DNA of 64,000 bases, taken from Burkholderiales bacterium RIFCSPLOWO2_12_FULL_61_40 (lineage in GTDB: Bacteria > Pseudomonadota > Gammaproteobacteria > Burkholderiales > Burkholderiaceae_C). The number at the start of each line of letters is the position of its first letter. Position 1 is the first letter of the stretch. The notes beneath the pieces are model-generated. The model was given only the letters and a program-made list of their open reading frames with translations, was not told where the DNA came from and made no database searches. The translations under genes were made by a program, and so were the position numbers. The stretch spans positions 1 to 64,000 of the forward strand of contig MESI01000005.1 of NCBI GenBank assembly GCA_001770935.1, given 5' to 3'. Of the stretch, positions 38,769 through 49,900 are shown in pieces.

Positions 38769-41287
38769 ACTGCGTAGTCTGTTGCCAATTTCAACTGGGC
38801 ATAAATCTCAAAGGTGGTCGGGTTCAGGGCCTTGAGCGAGAAACTGCCCTCAAAGTCCATCTGCATCTTCACCGTCACCTGCACCTTCTCACCCGGCTTC
38901 AATGTCAATGTGCCCGTGGCGGGGTTAACCGCGCCACCGGCCTTGGCTTCGCCAACGACATCGCCTTTGGCATCATGTGCCTCGAGCAGGACTTCGAAGC
39001 CGCTCTCGGCTGAGAACATGTCCGCCTTATCTAGGCTCAGTTCAACCACCGGCACCCGTGTGGTGATTGCCTTTGCGCCGTTCCGGTAGGTCATCGAAAT
39101 CGTCGCCTGGTGCACGCTGGGCTGCGTGCTGGCTTTGAGCTGCATGCTGATCACTGGCACCACACATTCCTGCAGTGACAGCCCGCCATGGAAGTACAGC
39201 AACCCGGCCCGGTAAGCGGCCAAGCTGGTTGGCACCGCAATTTTGGCGAAATCACCTCGGATGCCCACGCGCTCTGTCGGCAAGACCACGTGGTTGCTAT
39301 CGCCAACGCCGTTGCCCAAAGCGCACCGATCATGCACCGCCACCCAGTTGCCCACTGGCTTGGGGCACACATCACCGGCACCGGCGTGCGTGTTCATAAA
39401 GAAGCCGTGATCGGTCGCGATCACCACTTCATGGAAGCCCCGTTGCTTCAACAAGTTGATGGCCACGCGAATGCGTTTGACCGCATGAATGATCTCGCCC
39501 GGCGCCGTGTCTGGGTGGTTTTCAAAATGACTGTCGATTTCAACCGCGCGCAACACCAGCAGGTCGGCCTCGGCAGAGAACGTGGCGCGGCCACGCACAA
39601 AGTCCTCGAGCCGAACCTCGTCAAAGCGGTGCCCGTACCGTTGTTTCAACACATTCATCCGTTGCGCGACCGTCTCCATCACCTGGTCGCCCAGCAATGG
39701 CACCAAGCTTTGGGCGCTGTTGCTCAGTCGCAGTTGCTGCCCAGCGCAGGGCAGCAAGCTCGCCATGCCAACTGCAGTTACGCTGGGCAGTTGGGCAAGT
39801 GCGGCCTGCAGGCTCACCTGCCCGTCTTCAGCCAGCTGCCGCTCCAGCGCCACGCCCAGCTCATAGCGCAACGCATCGATCATCAAAAACGCCACCTTGT
39901 GGCCGTTATTCTGCAGCTTGGGGGCAACCACACGGTCGAAAACGTCGGCGTTGGCCAGGTAGCCCACCAAGGGCCAGCCGCTCTTTTCCACGTGGCGGAC
40001 AAAGATCTGCTGCACCTTCTCCATCAACCTGCCGTACTGCTTTCGGACTTGGTGCTTAACGGGCGCCATCAATCCGTTGGCGTCCTTCCAGTCGTAATCG
40101 CTGACTGCTTGCTCAAACTCCCTGTGCAAACGATCGGTTTCGCGCAAACTGCTTGTGTAAAACGCCAACAAGGCCTCCGCGTTGCGGGCGTTGTCGGCCA
40201 GTTGGCGATCCATGTCGTCGCATGTTTGAATGAGCTCTACCGCCGCCCGAATCAAATCCCACTGCGCACGGCTTTCCCCTTTGCCCGTCCAGACAGACTG
40301 CTGGTGCTGCTCCAGAATGGTTCGGGCGCGGTCAATGTCGTCCCGCAACACGCCGTCGATCGCGCGGGCCAAAAAGGTTCGCTCTTCAAACGGGAATGTG
40401 TCCCTTGTGCCCAGGTCGGACCAGCTTTCAAACAGTTTGACGAGTTTGAGGTCAGCCTCGATGCCTTCAGCGTGGTCGATATAGGTGCTTTGCGTGCGCC
40501 GGTCATTGCGCAGGCGCTCGCACAGGTCATCTATCAGCGGTTGGCTGCTCGCCGCTGCCCTGGGTACATCGGCCAGGGCACTAGGCAACTCGCCTGGAAG
40601 ATCGAACGCAAATTCGCTGAAAAGCACAAAGCGCCAGAGTTCAGCCGAAACAGAGTCCCACTTCTTGCCTCGCGTCTTCAGGCTCAGGCCGATGCTGTTC
40701 TTCAGCAGGTCCTTCACCTCTGACACCCAGGTTTCGCAGGCGTTCAGTGCCCCCAGCTGCACAGGGCTGGGCGCCAGCAAAGCGAACAAGATGTCGCGCG
40801 CTGACTCCACATGCAACAGCGCGCGCAAGTTAGGCCACCCCAGCCCGTCGCCTACCGCGTCTACCACGGCGAAGCTCGGGTTTGCATCCTGCGCAAAGAT
40901 CGCCCGAATGGCGGACACATGGTCAGGCTTGGCTTTCAAACACAAGCTCTCGAAGCCGTCGCCGTCGCCTTCAGGAAACACCAGACCCGCAGCCGCAACG
41001 GGCGAGTAAGGGTTTGACTGCTTCTCTTCTTCACTCTGAGGTGCCTTCGCAGGCACATACACCAGCACGCCTTGTAACTGGTGCCCCACCACGTCTCGCA
41101 ACCCCTGCATCGCGCGCAAGCGGCTTTCAATGCTGTTGGCGGTGGCATCTACAACCAGCAATTTGTCGTCGGCCAGCTGAGCGCAAACCTCTCGGTAACG
41201 CTGATCTGGATCGTACACCACCAAGGCGCCGGCCTTGTGGACACGTGGGCGCAGCACTTGCTGTTGGATGAAGTCTGCAATACTCAT
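38765..41287 (-). CDS. pglZ: BREX phosphatase-family protein PglZ
   Basis: An 840-residue protein with the alkaline-phosphatase-like PglZ domain in its second half: KVAFLMIDALRYELGVALERQL, SVTAVGMASLLP, VIATDHGFF and the metal-site His region LYFHGGLSLQECVVPVI. The N-terminal half is helical and typical of BREX PglZ. PglZ is a core BREX component; a nuclease or phosphodiesterase role is reported for some members. It overlaps the DUF262 gene and brxL by 4 nt each, so it is translated as part of the chain. Confidence 0.93.
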   Translation of the reverse strand: MSIADFIQQQVLRPRVHKAGALVVYDPDQRYREVCAQLADDKLLVVDATANSIESRLRAMQGLRDVVGHQLQGVLVYVPAKAPQSEEEKQSNPYSPVAAAGLVFPEGDGDGFESLCLKAKPDHVSAIRAIFAQDANPSFAVVDAVGDGLGWPNLRALLHVESARDILFALLAPSPVQLGALNACETWVSEVKDLLKNSIGLSLKTRGKKWDSVSAELWRFVLFSEFAFDLPGELPSALADVPRAAASSQPLIDDLCERLRNDRRTQSTYIDHAEGIEADLKLVKLFESWSDLGTRDTFPFEERTFLARAIDGVLRDDIDRARTILEQHQQSVWTGKGESRAQWDLIRAAVELIQTCDDMDRQLADNARNAEALLAFYTSSLRETDRLHREFEQAVSDYDWKDANGLMAPVKHQVRKQYGRLMEKVQQIFVRHVEKSGWPLVGYLANADVFDRVVAPKLQNNGHKVAFLMIDALRYELGVALERQLAEDGQVSLQAALAQLPSVTAVGMASLLPCAGQQLRLSNSAQSLVPLLGDQVMETVAQRMNVLKQRYGHRFDEVRLEDFVRGRATFSAEADLLVLRAVEIDSHFENHPDTAPGEIIHAVKRIRVAINLLKQRGFHEVVIATDHGFFMNTHAGAGDVCPKPVGNWVAVHDRCALGNGVGDSNHVVLPTERVGIRGDFAKIAVPTSLAAYRAGLLYFHGGLSLQECVVPVISMQLKASTQPSVHQATISMTYRNGAKAITTRVPVVELSLDKADMFSAESGFEVLLEAHDAKGDVVGEAKAGGAVNPATGTLTLKPGEKVQVTVKMQMDFEGSFSLKALNPTTFEIYAQLKLATDYAV

Positions 41288-43092
41288 TGGCTGTTCCTTA
41301 GGCTCAGGATGGACTTCACCTCTTTGAGCATTTTGTCTGTTCGTGCCGTCATCGCGGCTTCATTCCAGTCGTTGCGCGGAGCCAAATCAGCGTTCAGATA
41401 AAGCCCATTGCGATACCCGATGAAGTCAGCCTTGTCGTTCTGGCGGTCACGTTTCTTCATGAATTCCATCGTGCCGAGTTTGGAGTTGTAGCCACTCAGG
41501 GTGAGGTTGCCGAGTTGGTGGGCGCAGCGCTGGCGTATAGCGTCAGCAGTGTGCATGTTGTTGAGCTCCAGCATAGCCACCCACCCTGGTCCAAGGTTTT
41601 CTGTCTTTGGCAAGATGTGCTCAACCGTGAAAACGGGGCGATCATTTGCATCGTGTGCCCACAAATCGCGCTTGGTCTCGCGGGTTTGGTGCACTTCCTC
41701 CAACTTGCACAACATGAAACGAGTGGCCTCGTAGTTGTCGAGGTAAACATCGCCCTTCAGGCGCGCATCACACACATCCTCGGGGGCCGCACGCGCCAGC
41801 AACCAATCACTGGCGTGCTTCAAAAATTCTTCCAGCTCGGTAACTGACTGCGAGCGCATCTCTTGCAACAGCGCACCAATCAACTCCACGAACATCGGAT
41901 CGAGCTCACGGGTTGGCGGCATATCGGTAAGGTTCCGCCAGAAGAACCACTTGGTGAGCAGCGCAGCCATTTGACTCAGCGCCTCGCTTTCATCCCACGT
42001 CTGACTGCGGACAACCTGGCTCACCCATAGCAAAAACGCGTAAGCGGGTGCGGCACCGAGGCGCTGCAGGTCTTGCAAGTTGGCCGCAGTGCCCTCGCTC
42101 CATTGATCTTTGGCCGCCGCCGGATTGAGCAGCGCCGAATAGGTCTTGCCCTGGGATTGCAGGGCATGGAAAAGCCATACCGGGCGCTTGCGCAACAAGG
42201 TGTCGTAAATGGTGATGAGGTTGGAGCGAGTCGCCCTTGAACAGCCTTTGACCTCCACACGTTTGAGGTACTTGAACACGTTGTACAGCTGCCGCAAGAA
42301 GCGCTCTTGCACTGACGGATCAGGCAGCAAGTCGATCAAGTCTTTCCACTCATCAAACGCCCGGTCAATACCGTAGTCAGGACGTTTGTCGAGCTCTGCC
42401 AGCAAGTTGTTCTTGATGATGTCGATGGCCGACAGCGGGATGCCCCGGTTGTTGATCGACTCAAACAACATGAAAGCGTCTGAGTGGCTTTGAACCTCAA
42501 TCTTGACCAGGATGGCGGACTTCAGCTTTTCCAACAGCGCCATGGCCTGAGCAATAGTTAATGGCAGAAGGCGTTCTCGGAAATACTTATAGGCCTTCGC
42601 GATACGGCGATTCCCGAAGTTGGCCAGCCCTTTGGGCGCGGTGACCAGCTTTGGAAAAAGCTCGTTCAGAATCCGCTGGAAGTCAGCTTTGTTCTGCATC
42701 TGCTCGCTGGGCTCAAACCGCCACTGACTGTTCGCCTTAATGAAGATGCGGTTCTTCAGGTTCACCATCTCGACGTTGAAGTCGTCATCCGGATCTTGGT
42801 TCGACTTCAGCTTGTCGTAAAGCGCGCAGAACAGCAGGCTGATGGTGGTAAATCGCTGCTGGCCATCGATCAACTCCAGCTTGCTACCCGCCATCGAGTC
42901 CTTCTGGCCGTTGACACAGATAATCGATCCCAAGAAGTGACCAGAAGGCGACTCGTCCAGATCTGTGAACAGCGCGTCCCAATTCGACCAACCCCAAACG
43001 TACTCGCGCTGGTACTTGGGGATGAAGAAAGAAGTCGCCCCATCAGGGTTGAAGTAAAAACTAACGGGGAATGCTTTGACATCCTGGATCAT
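41284..43092 (-). CDS. DUF262-DUF1524 protein, BrxU/GmrSD-like type IV restriction enzyme
   Basis: A 602-residue protein. The N-terminal DUF262 domain has IPKYQREYVWGW and the nucleotide-binding LELIDGQQRFTTI near residue 75. The C-terminal DUF1524 domain carries the His-Asn nuclease block VEHILPK...HQLGNLTLSGYNSKLG near residues 490-550. This is the architecture of GmrSD and BrxU, which cut DNA with modified cytosines. It lies inside the BREX operon between pglX and pglZ, with 4-nt overlaps on both sides, so it is a true operon member and not cargo nearby. BrxU is known beside BREX in Escherichia fergusonii. Confidence 0.85.
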   Translation of the reverse strand: MIQDVKAFPVSFYFNPDGATSFFIPKYQREYVWGWSNWDALFTDLDESPSGHFLGSIICVNGQKDSMAGSKLELIDGQQRFTTISLLFCALYDKLKSNQDPDDDFNVEMVNLKNRIFIKANSQWRFEPSEQMQNKADFQRILNELFPKLVTAPKGLANFGNRRIAKAYKYFRERLLPLTIAQAMALLEKLKSAILVKIEVQSHSDAFMLFESINNRGIPLSAIDIIKNNLLAELDKRPDYGIDRAFDEWKDLIDLLPDPSVQERFLRQLYNVFKYLKRVEVKGCSRATRSNLITIYDTLLRKRPVWLFHALQSQGKTYSALLNPAAAKDQWSEGTAANLQDLQRLGAAPAYAFLLWVSQVVRSQTWDESEALSQMAALLTKWFFWRNLTDMPPTRELDPMFVELIGALLQEMRSQSVTELEEFLKHASDWLLARAAPEDVCDARLKGDVYLDNYEATRFMLCKLEEVHQTRETKRDLWAHDANDRPVFTVEHILPKTENLGPGWVAMLELNNMHTADAIRQRCAHQLGNLTLSGYNSKLGTMEFMKKRDRQNDKADFIGYRNGLYLNADLAPRNDWNEAAMTARTDKMLKEVKSILSLRNSQ

Positions 43093-44999
43093 TCCTCACC
43101 CCCGGCCTTCGTTTTCCTACGAGTTTTCTTCGGTGCCGCTTCGGGCTCGATGTACAGGTCTTCCAGCCCATGGGCAATAGCCAGGCTCTTGTCGGTCTTG
43201 CACTTCTCGCGCACGCGCTCGGGCCAGTAGGCAATGGCCAGGTGGGCCCAGTCGTAGTCTCCTTTTTGCAGTTTCGTCCAGGTTTCGTTCAACACTTTTT
43301 GCCAAGGCTTGTGGCGGAACAGCGCGCGCAGCGGCGCGGAGGTGATCTGCACGCCGTCATCGTGGTTGGGCTGGTAGGTGTGGGCCAGGACCTGCAAGGT
43401 GTCGCGCATGTCGCTCAGTTCCTGCGCCAAGGTCTGCAGGGCCTCAAACTGCTTTTCGTCGTCGCGTGTGCGGGCGTTGCCCTTGCTGCGCAGCCCAGCC
43501 ACGTCATCGCCCACCTGCTTGAGCTTGGGCTCCACAAAATCGTTGATGGCGGTGTACAGCGTCTGGTGGCTGAGGCTGGGGTAGTACACCCACAGCGTGT
43601 AGCCGCCTGACACGGTGCTCAACGGCCAATAGATCGGCGCTTTGCGCCGACTCTTGGAATAGCGCTGCAGGTGGAAAGGGAAGAAGTCCTTCTGCAGCCA
43701 GCGGCGAAGGTCTGCGGGTACAGGCGAGTCAACACGCACCAGCACTTCTTCGGCCAGGTGCGCGAGGTCGTGCAGGTGGCCGGCATCGTCCACCAGAATG
43801 CCCGCGTGGGGGTGGAAAGGCGCCGCGCCATCGGGCAGCATGCCGGGACTCTTAGGGGGCAGCGCGTCGAAGGGCTCTGGCTCTGGCGGTGCGGCGCGCT
43901 CGCCGGTGGCCAGGCGCCAGTCGAAGCGGCCGAAGGCCACACCCACGGCCCAGGACAGCAGGCCATCGGTATGGTCGACCGGTACCGCACTATCTTCGTC
44001 GTCGCCTTCGGCTACGATGACGGCTTCTTCATTGCTGTCGCTGATTGCTCCCTGGCTGGCTTGGACAATCGCGCGGTCGGCCTCGCTGAACCCGTAGAGA
44101 TCGAAGGCGATGGCGTCGATTTTGGTCTGGATGTGGGCCAGCTCAGCTCCGATGGCAGGCGGGTCGTAGTGGCCAGCGCGATTGCGCAGCAGGGTGGGTA
44201 GTGTGAACGCGTGCGACACCTCCGCAGTGGTGTCGAGAATTCGCTTTTTCGACCACATCACTCGCGCGTGATCTGAAAGCTGGTTGAGTTGCGCACCTGT
44301 AACGGTGGGCCAAGGCATTAGTTGAAGAATCCCAACTATGAATTCGGGATAGCCGAAACGACCCAGCGCGGATTTAAAGAGATAGTCAAATGCAGCGCTG
44401 TTGAAGATTCCGAGAATTCCGAGGTGATCCCCGTTTTCGGTGTGCGCCGTGTATCCCCGCACAGAAAAGATGCATTCAGCAGGCAATGCTTGTGGTGAGA
44501 ACTTGTGCGCCCGCAAGGGCCATGTAATAGCTGGTCTGAAGTAGTATTCCTCGTTGTAAACCCGCTTCCCTGCATTCCCATGCTGGGCAATTACCGTCTG
44601 CTTTAGCTCAGCCCCGGCCTCTTTCCAGTTCAGTACCAGCGAAAGGTCACTGTAGTATGGTGAATGGCTTCCTCCTTTGGCAAAGCTGGGGAATTCATGC
44701 ACTGATCCGCGAGTGGAATCTATCTCCCACCACGTTCTCAGGAATCGGAAATCATCGGCGGTTGCCAAACCTACTTTTGCGGTCCTACCGGAGGACTCAA
44801 AGGAAGGGAGGCGTTGGAATGTCTCGCGGACTGCTCTGCTGACCCAGTAGCTAAACGGAGTACCGGGTACCGCCTGCAACTCTTTCGGCTCAATCTCAAA
44901 CAATCGCTCGTCGCTTTGCCCCGCACGTAAGTCCATGCACGTCGCCATCAATGCCGAGGCCTTGTCTTTAACACCCAGTATCCGCAGGAAGGTGGTCAT
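43089..44999 (-). CDS. pglX: PglX second half (specificity/C-terminal part), separate cistron
   Basis: A 636-residue protein with no methyltransferase motif of its own. It begins MTTFLRILGVKDKASAL and contains PFSYWVSRAVRETFQ, FGYPEFIVGILQLMPWP and a C-terminal helical part ending KKTRRKTKAGGEE. In single-chain PglX the methyltransferase core is followed by just such a target-recognition and C-terminal region. The ATG overlaps the stop of the core gene by 4 nt. The two products add up to about 1,270 residues, near the size of a full PglX. It may be a real two-subunit enzyme or the result of one frameshift. Confidence 0.8.
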   Translation of the reverse strand: MTTFLRILGVKDKASALMATCMDLRAGQSDERLFEIEPKELQAVPGTPFSYWVSRAVRETFQRLPSFESSGRTAKVGLATADDFRFLRTWWEIDSTRGSVHEFPSFAKGGSHSPYYSDLSLVLNWKEAGAELKQTVIAQHGNAGKRVYNEEYYFRPAITWPLRAHKFSPQALPAECIFSVRGYTAHTENGDHLGILGIFNSAAFDYLFKSALGRFGYPEFIVGILQLMPWPTVTGAQLNQLSDHARVMWSKKRILDTTAEVSHAFTLPTLLRNRAGHYDPPAIGAELAHIQTKIDAIAFDLYGFSEADRAIVQASQGAISDSNEEAVIVAEGDDEDSAVPVDHTDGLLSWAVGVAFGRFDWRLATGERAAPPEPEPFDALPPKSPGMLPDGAAPFHPHAGILVDDAGHLHDLAHLAEEVLVRVDSPVPADLRRWLQKDFFPFHLQRYSKSRRKAPIYWPLSTVSGGYTLWVYYPSLSHQTLYTAINDFVEPKLKQVGDDVAGLRSKGNARTRDDEKQFEALQTLAQELSDMRDTLQVLAHTYQPNHDDGVQITSAPLRALFRHKPWQKVLNETWTKLQKGDYDWAHLAIAYWPERVREKCKTDKSLAIAHGLEDLYIEPEAAPKKTRRKTKAGGEE

Positions 45000-46900
45000 G
45001 ACTGTTTCTCCAACACGTACGCGGCAGCTTCCACCATCGCGTCGTCCATTACGCCAAAGCCCAGGTCGGCCATCACTTCAGGGTGAGCGATGCCCAGCAC
45101 GATCTCCTCTCGCCACCGTTGGAAGCTGGACAGAAAGAAGCAAGTTCGCGATGTAATCGCTCCGATCCTTCCGCCCGTCCGTAGCAACTCCAAACCACGC
45201 TCAACCATGATTGCGAGCAGATCGTTCCTGCTTCGCGGGTATGCCTGGGTGAGCAGGTCCTTGGTGTTCGCGGCGAGCGCCCCAAACGGCGGATTCATCA
45301 CCACCACGTCGAACACTTCGCGGCACAAATCAATGAGTCGGAGTCCTTCTAAGGCATCCTGCGCAAACAGTCGCCCTTGGTATGTGGCTTTGGCTGCATT
45401 CGCAAACTCGACGAGCCCAGTTCGCAGCCTCGTCTCGGCCTGGCGCCACTGCTCCGCATCCGTGTCCCTGAACAAACTGCCGTGCTCGCCAAACACTGCG
45501 CGCACCAGTCGAGGCAGATCGCGCTCCATCCGCAGCAAGACGCCCAACTCAGGCACGCCCTTCAGCAGTTGCAGGGTCTTTATGAACAGCTCCGCATCCA
45601 GGACGTCAAGCTGGGCAGCAAATTGCTCACGCAGTTCCTTCTCAGCCGGGGGCGCGGTGGCGGCGATGACGTTGCCACGCCCCACAACCGGCCGATCCTT
45701 GGCCTTGACGCCATCATCGTGCCAAGCGCGCTGCGCGCGCAGCCACAACGCCAGCGAGGCAATCTGTGCCGCGCGCGAGTCAATGTCCACGCCGTAGATG
45801 TTGTGCTCAACGAGCATGCGCGGCACGTCGCGCAGATAGGCCTGCTGGTCAGCATAGGTTTGGCACAGCGGTAGCATGCCAGCGCCGGGCTGGGTACTTA
45901 CGTCCAGACTGCCTGCACCATGGGTTTGCTCCCAATCCCAGGCCTCACGATATATGACCAGGAACAGGTCAAACGCATACAGGCCAAAGTGCATCGAGCC
46001 GCAGGCCGGGTCCAACAGCTTCAGGGTACGCGGGTCACGCAGGCGCAGCGCGGCCGCTGGCTGCTCGTCGGGCTTGACTAGCAGGTATTGGCAGCGCTCG
46101 CGCAGGCTGGTGTGCCCGCCGGTGGCGTTGAACCACAGGCGGCCCAGGGTGTTGTCCACTAAAAACTCCACCACGTAGCGCGGGGTGAAAAACTGGTTGC
46201 GCACCGCCAATTCCCGGCTGTTGCGCGGCGCCTGGCTGGCGTCGCGCATGGCTTTGCGCTCTTCTTTGGAGTTGAAGTATTGGTAGATCCAGCCGATGGT
46301 TTCGTCCTCAGCCCACAGCGGCGCAATCTCGGGGTGGTTCAGCTCGTCTAGCAAGCTACGCAGCGCGGTCTCTCGCGGGAACAGCAAACCGCTGGCCGCA
46401 AAGCGATCGAACAGGCCTTGGAGCCCCTGCGCCAGTTCGTCAAACAAGCTGAATAGGTAGGCTTGGTAGGCCTGCCCGGTCTCACCCAGCGCTGTGCCAG
46501 CCAAGCGCGCATAGCTTTGATAGCCTCGGGACTGGTAGCCCTTGCTAACCGATTCGAACAACTGGCCCCGGGCTTCCATCATCAGCAAAGCGGCCATGCG
46601 ATTGAGCACAGTGAAGGCCTGCTCGCGCACCATGCGGTCAATGACGTCGATGCGGTGCGCGGTATCGTCGGCATCCGCGCCGAGGTAGTGACCCAACACC
46701 TGACGCAGCACCTCGGCAGTGTGGCGTTGACGGTCGTCCAAATGGGTTAGGCGCGTGATAGGCGTGACATCGCCCGAATTGGGGTCCAGGCCATAGACCT
46801 GCTGTAGCTGGATGCTGAAGTCTTCGCTCAACAAGGCGCGGCAGGCATTGACCAGCTTTTGCAGGCGGCTTCGGGTGCTTTGGTCGAACGCCATGCTCAC
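44996..46900 (-). CDS. pglX: PglX first half, adenine-N6 DNA methyltransferase core
   Basis: A 634-residue protein. After a helical N-terminal region (residues 1-230) it has the methyltransferase motifs LLDPACGSMHFGLYAFDLF (motif I) and VVMNPPFGAL (motif IV, the N6-adenine signature), then GRIGAITSRTCFF and MDDAMVEAAAYVLEKQ, where it stops. PglX marks host DNA at a non-palindromic site in BREX. The start is GTG at 46900 in a 4-nt overlap with brxC; an ATG at 46894 is the alternative. The chain continues in the next cistron. Confidence 0.9.
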   Translation of the reverse strand: MSMAFDQSTRSRLQKLVNACRALLSEDFSIQLQQVYGLDPNSGDVTPITRLTHLDDRQRHTAEVLRQVLGHYLGADADDTAHRIDVIDRMVREQAFTVLNRMAALLMMEARGQLFESVSKGYQSRGYQSYARLAGTALGETGQAYQAYLFSLFDELAQGLQGLFDRFAASGLLFPRETALRSLLDELNHPEIAPLWAEDETIGWIYQYFNSKEERKAMRDASQAPRNSRELAVRNQFFTPRYVVEFLVDNTLGRLWFNATGGHTSLRERCQYLLVKPDEQPAAALRLRDPRTLKLLDPACGSMHFGLYAFDLFLVIYREAWDWEQTHGAGSLDVSTQPGAGMLPLCQTYADQQAYLRDVPRMLVEHNIYGVDIDSRAAQIASLALWLRAQRAWHDDGVKAKDRPVVGRGNVIAATAPPAEKELREQFAAQLDVLDAELFIKTLQLLKGVPELGVLLRMERDLPRLVRAVFGEHGSLFRDTDAEQWRQAETRLRTGLVEFANAAKATYQGRLFAQDALEGLRLIDLCREVFDVVVMNPPFGALAANTKDLLTQAYPRSRNDLLAIMVERGLELLRTGGRIGAITSRTCFFLSSFQRWREEIVLGIAHPEVMADLGFGVMDDAMVEAAAYVLEKQS

Positions 46901-49900
46901 TCGTCTCCCAGCTCGAGCTTCAGATCAAACGCGTGGGCGTACTTGAGCTCGCCGCGCAGTTGCTGTAGCTGGACAATCAGCGCGTCCAGGTCTTCCAACT
47001 GAGTGATTTGACGGCGGGCTTTGACGCTGCGCGACACAGGCTTGCGTGGCTCAGAGGGCGTCCCTTCAGGCACAGGCGGCTGATCTGCCTCCAGTTCTTC
47101 TTTGATACGTTGTTGCCCCAGCTTCTCAATACGGTGCTTGAGGGACTGCACCTGGGACTGCAGCTCGTAGTCTTTGTTCTGGATGATGGTGAGGCCAGCC
47201 AAATCTGCGGACGCTTCAACCAAAAATCGGTCGAGGCTGCCCAGCAGTTCAGTTTGCTCCTGCTGCGTGAGCTTGGTCCACTCGGGTACACGCCGCAGGT
47301 CCACCTCAGCATCTTTCACGCGCTGCTTGATCATCCCTTGCATGGCCAAGACGGTGTCTCGCACACGGCCGCGGATGGCGGTGAGGCTGGTGTTGAAGTC
47401 GGCCGCATAGCGGTAGAAATCGGCTTGTTGCAGGCGGTCGTTGATCAGGCTGAGGTCTTCCGACAGCTCATTTTTCAAAGCGGCCATTGAGTCCACATTG
47501 GGCAAGCTGGCGATGGTGCTGCAGTGCTTGCGCAGTTCGTGCAACGACGCCTCCAGGCCTTGCTCCAGCTTGAGCTTGACCTCTGCGGCCCATTTGAGGC
47601 TGCCAAACAGTTCGGAGGTTTCGTTGCCAAGGCGGCGTGGCGCGTCTGAAGCATCGGTCAGAAGAACGTCGTTGATTTCTTGCGTGAGGTTCTGCAAGCG
47701 GTCCACACCTGGCAGGCTCAGGGCACGGAGCTTCTCCGACAGAGGGCCGTACTGGTGCTGCAGCTGGGTAAAGAGTTTGGTGGTGACCTTGCTGATGTCG
47801 TCTTCCAGGGGGATGACGGAGTCGCCGGTCAGCTCGGTGAGTCGAGTAGCCGCGCGCGCCAGAACTTCGTTGGACGGGCGATCACCACCACGCAAGGCAA
47901 TCCCGATGCCCTTGAAGGCGATGTTGGTCTTGAGCGCGTCAATGGCTTGCTGACCATTGACGAGGACCTCGCGCCCAGCCACTTTGAGCTTGACTTCGCC
48001 TGCCATCAACATGGCTGCGATGAGGTAACGCAGCGTATCGGGCGACCAGCCGAACGGCGCGTCGCTGAAAACATCGGTCAATCGCTTGCCTTCGACCATG
48101 CCGTTGCGGTCAATGTGATCGTGGATGCTGACCATGGCCAGGTGGTTGGTGCGGACGCTATGTCGCCCGCCTTGAGTTTGCACCAAGTTCAAGGGATCGA
48201 TAGCGCTGGTGATGCCGGCAAGATTGCCCACCCGCAAGAACTTTTCAGCCAGGTCAGTGCCGGCGCGAACGGGCGCTTCGGCATAACGGTCAAACACCTG
48301 ATTGGCCACCTCACTGAGGTGTTTGCGCGCAGCTTCCAGAAGGTCAGCCGACAGCGTGTCCACCGCCACGACCTGGCCGCGGAAAACAAACGAGCCTTGC
48401 AGCAAGCTGCGCTGGATTTGAAGGCGCAGCTTGGTCGCCAGTTGCTCGGCCCGGTCGGCCTGCCCGTTGCAGTATTCGCGGATCTCTTGGTCCGGATCGT
48501 TGCGGTAGCGGGTGGCGATCTCACGGCATCGGAAGATGTCGGCGGTGAGCTCGTCCATCTCAGGCGTGGTGCGCCCCACCAGGAAGATGTTGAAACGCGC
48601 ATTGTTGTGGCGGGATTCGTCTGTCAGGCGGGTGCGAACACTGTCGACCTCTTTGGGGTCGGCCAACTCGACCACCGTCTGAATGGGGTTGCGATCCCCT
48701 GCCAGCGAGGCAGGAATGCCGCCAACCGACTGGGCCTTCAAACCCGTGGAGACGGCATAGGAGCCATGAAGTTGCGTGGTGGGCAAGGGCGCGTACACAC
48801 CGGTCAAGGCCTCATTGATGATGCGGCGTAGCTCGACGCCGCGCAGTGCCACCTGGCTGCGCTCTTGCTCGATGTTGTTGAGCTTTTCGCTGTAGAAGCA
48901 AAGGTTGCCTTCTTGTTCCCCGAACGGCACGATGGGATCGTTGATCAGCTCCTCAACGGCTTTGGCAATGGCGTCCGCCTGCGCCGCGCCCGAGACGCTG
49001 CCGTGCATCAAGCTGGTGACGTTCTGGCGCGTGATGGGCAGATTACCCAGGATCTGGAGCACTGCCACTGTCTTGGCTATGTCTTGGTGCAGTGCTGAAT
49101 GGGTAAAACGGATCTTGGTGGCTTTCTCCACGCCTGCATACAGCGAGGCAAAGGCCCGCTTAATGTCTTTGTCTAGCGCATCAAACAGCGTGACAGTGGT
49201 GGCCAGCCAACCGACGGATTGTTCGGCCACGGCCGGCCGGCCTTCCGATCCATCGATCAGGATGTCTTGCACCACCTTGATGGCCGAGCGCAGGCCGATG
49301 CCACCGGTGGATTTTGCCAGAGCACCCAACAGGTGCAGCAGGATGTCAAAGTGCGACGGCAGGAACGGGTAGAGGTCGGTGAACGCCTTGCGGTCCACGT
49401 CGCCCCCATAGACGCGGGCGTCAATCAGCTTGGTGTTTTGCCGCAGTTGCTGACCGTACTGGTCGAACAATTGGCCTAGTTCGGCCTCTGCAGCCGCTGA
49501 TTTGCCTAACAAGCGCGTGTAGCAGATCTCTTTGATGTCGTTGGATTCGAGCGCGATCTGGATGGGGAAGCGATCGTTGAGCTTGAACAGCTCAGGCGAG
49601 TTCAGCGCGGCTTTGGTGTCGTCCGCGGTGAGCGTTTGCTGAGCGGTGCCTACGATCCAGACCTTGCCGTCACCGATGTTCTTCAGGTTCTTGGCCAGGC
49701 CATCCAGATTCAAGATTAGGTTGGGGCGAGGGCCGACGTACTGACCCACTTCATCGATGATGAAGATGATGTATTCCTTGCCAGAGGCTTCTCGGGCTAC
49801 CTCCAGCATCTCGCGCACACGGTCGTTCTCGAAAACGACGATTTCACTGGCTTCGGTGGTGAAAGAGGCTGGCGTCTTGAACAGAACGGGATACAGCTTA

